NCBI GenBank assembly: GCA_039818285.1
Contig: JBCBUE010000118.1
Span: 1 to 6,067, forward strand
Direction: 5' to 3'
Origin: JBCBUE01 sp039818285
GTDB lineage: Bacteria; Planctomycetota; Phycisphaerae; Phycisphaerales; Phycisphaeraceae
Length of the DNA: 6,067 nt
Below are positions 5,911-6,067 of this stretch, piece by piece. The notes under the pieces were generated by a model that searched no databases, was not told where the DNA came from, and worked only from the letters and a program-made list of their open reading frames with translations. The translations under genes were made by a program, and so were the position numbers. Within the stretch, counting starts at the first letter, position 1, and each line of letters begins with the position of its first letter.

Positions 5911-6067
5911 GCGTAATCACCAACCGAGTCCTCGGGGAACGCGCGCACCATGGCGTCTTCGGCGTCGTCCAGCGCGTGGTCCAGGATGCTTGCGGCGTTG
6001 GCGTCGTATTCGCGTTCCAGGCGTTCGGACGCCCGTCGAAACTGGTCGGCGACGATCCCCAGCACGC
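5895..6067 (-). CDS. C-terminal fragment of an unidentified gene upstream of terminase (possible small terminase subunit)
   Basis: I translated this by hand. From the window edge the frame gives 56 codons and a TGA with no internal stop, and the stop overlaps the terminase start. The visible part begins VLGIVADQFRRASERLEREYDAN, a charged amphipathic helix, followed by ILDHALDDAEDAMVRAFPED and a short acidic end. Helical, acidic C-termini are compatible with a small terminase subunit, whose C-terminus contacts the large subunit, and the position fits (Nu1 before A in lambda). The DNA-binding N-terminus that would identify it lies outside the window, so identity is inferred from position only. 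That it is a real gene is well supported by codon use and overlap. Confidence 0.6.
   Translation of the reverse strand, partial: VLGIVADQFRRASERLEREYDANAASILDHALDDAEDAMVRAFPEDSVGDYAEDGA

Noticed and set aside
4996..5916. Plus-strand open frame (306 codons) opposite the terminase N-terminal half
   Set aside because: Same antisense-shadow composition and no family features.
1..6067. CRISPR array, tRNA, insertion sequence, attachment site or rho-independent terminator
   Set aside because: I found no regularly spaced repeats, no cloverleaf-like segment, no transposase or integrase frame, and no GC hairpin followed by a T-run on either strand.

Overview
The window is a compact block of phage head and DNA-packaging genes, all on the minus strand and therefore read from high to low coordinates. 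Base composition is very G+C-rich, roughly two thirds or more by eye, and third codon positions are strongly C/G. Long open frames on the plus strand are antisense shadows of the real genes. The host is a high-GC bacterium; the sequence does not fix the phylum. No integrase, attachment site, tRNA or host gene is visible, so prophage, free phage and metagenomic viral contig cannot be told apart. The family combination (GpA-type terminase, gpW-like joiner, lambda-family portal, protease/capsid protein) points to a tailed phage with a lambda-like head module.

Order in the direction of transcription: (1) the C-terminal 56 residues of an unidentified gene entering from the right edge (5895-6067), in the place where a small terminase subunit would normally sit; (2) large terminase subunit (3850-5898); (3) an unrecognised 77-residue protein (3617-3850); (4) a 72-residue zinc-ribbon protein (3399-3617); (5) a gpW-like head-tail joining protein (3071-3352); (6) lambda-family portal (1539-3071); (7) a large open frame that leaves the left edge (1-1546) and reads as prohead protease, acidic scaffold and major capsid protein fused in one polypeptide. 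Neighbouring genes overlap by 1 to 8 bases at five of six junctions. The sixth junction has a 46-base gap, 3353-3398. This fits one polycistronic message with translational coupling. There is no gene-free stretch above 300 bases, and I see no promoter, terminator, tRNA, IS or CRISPR.

How they work together: portal, gpW-like protein and the protease/scaffold/capsid protein build and mature the procapsid. The terminase docks on the portal, cuts the concatemer and pumps DNA in. The gpW-like protein then closes the connector for tail attachment.

The points most worth a second look are: the protease/scaffold/capsid fusion, which carries a well-placed internal Shine-Dalgarno and ATG at the protease/scaffold boundary (a fused counterpart of lambda C/Nu3); the two small genes between terminase and gpW, whose start junctions are nearly identical to each other; and the NrdR-like zinc ribbon encoded there.
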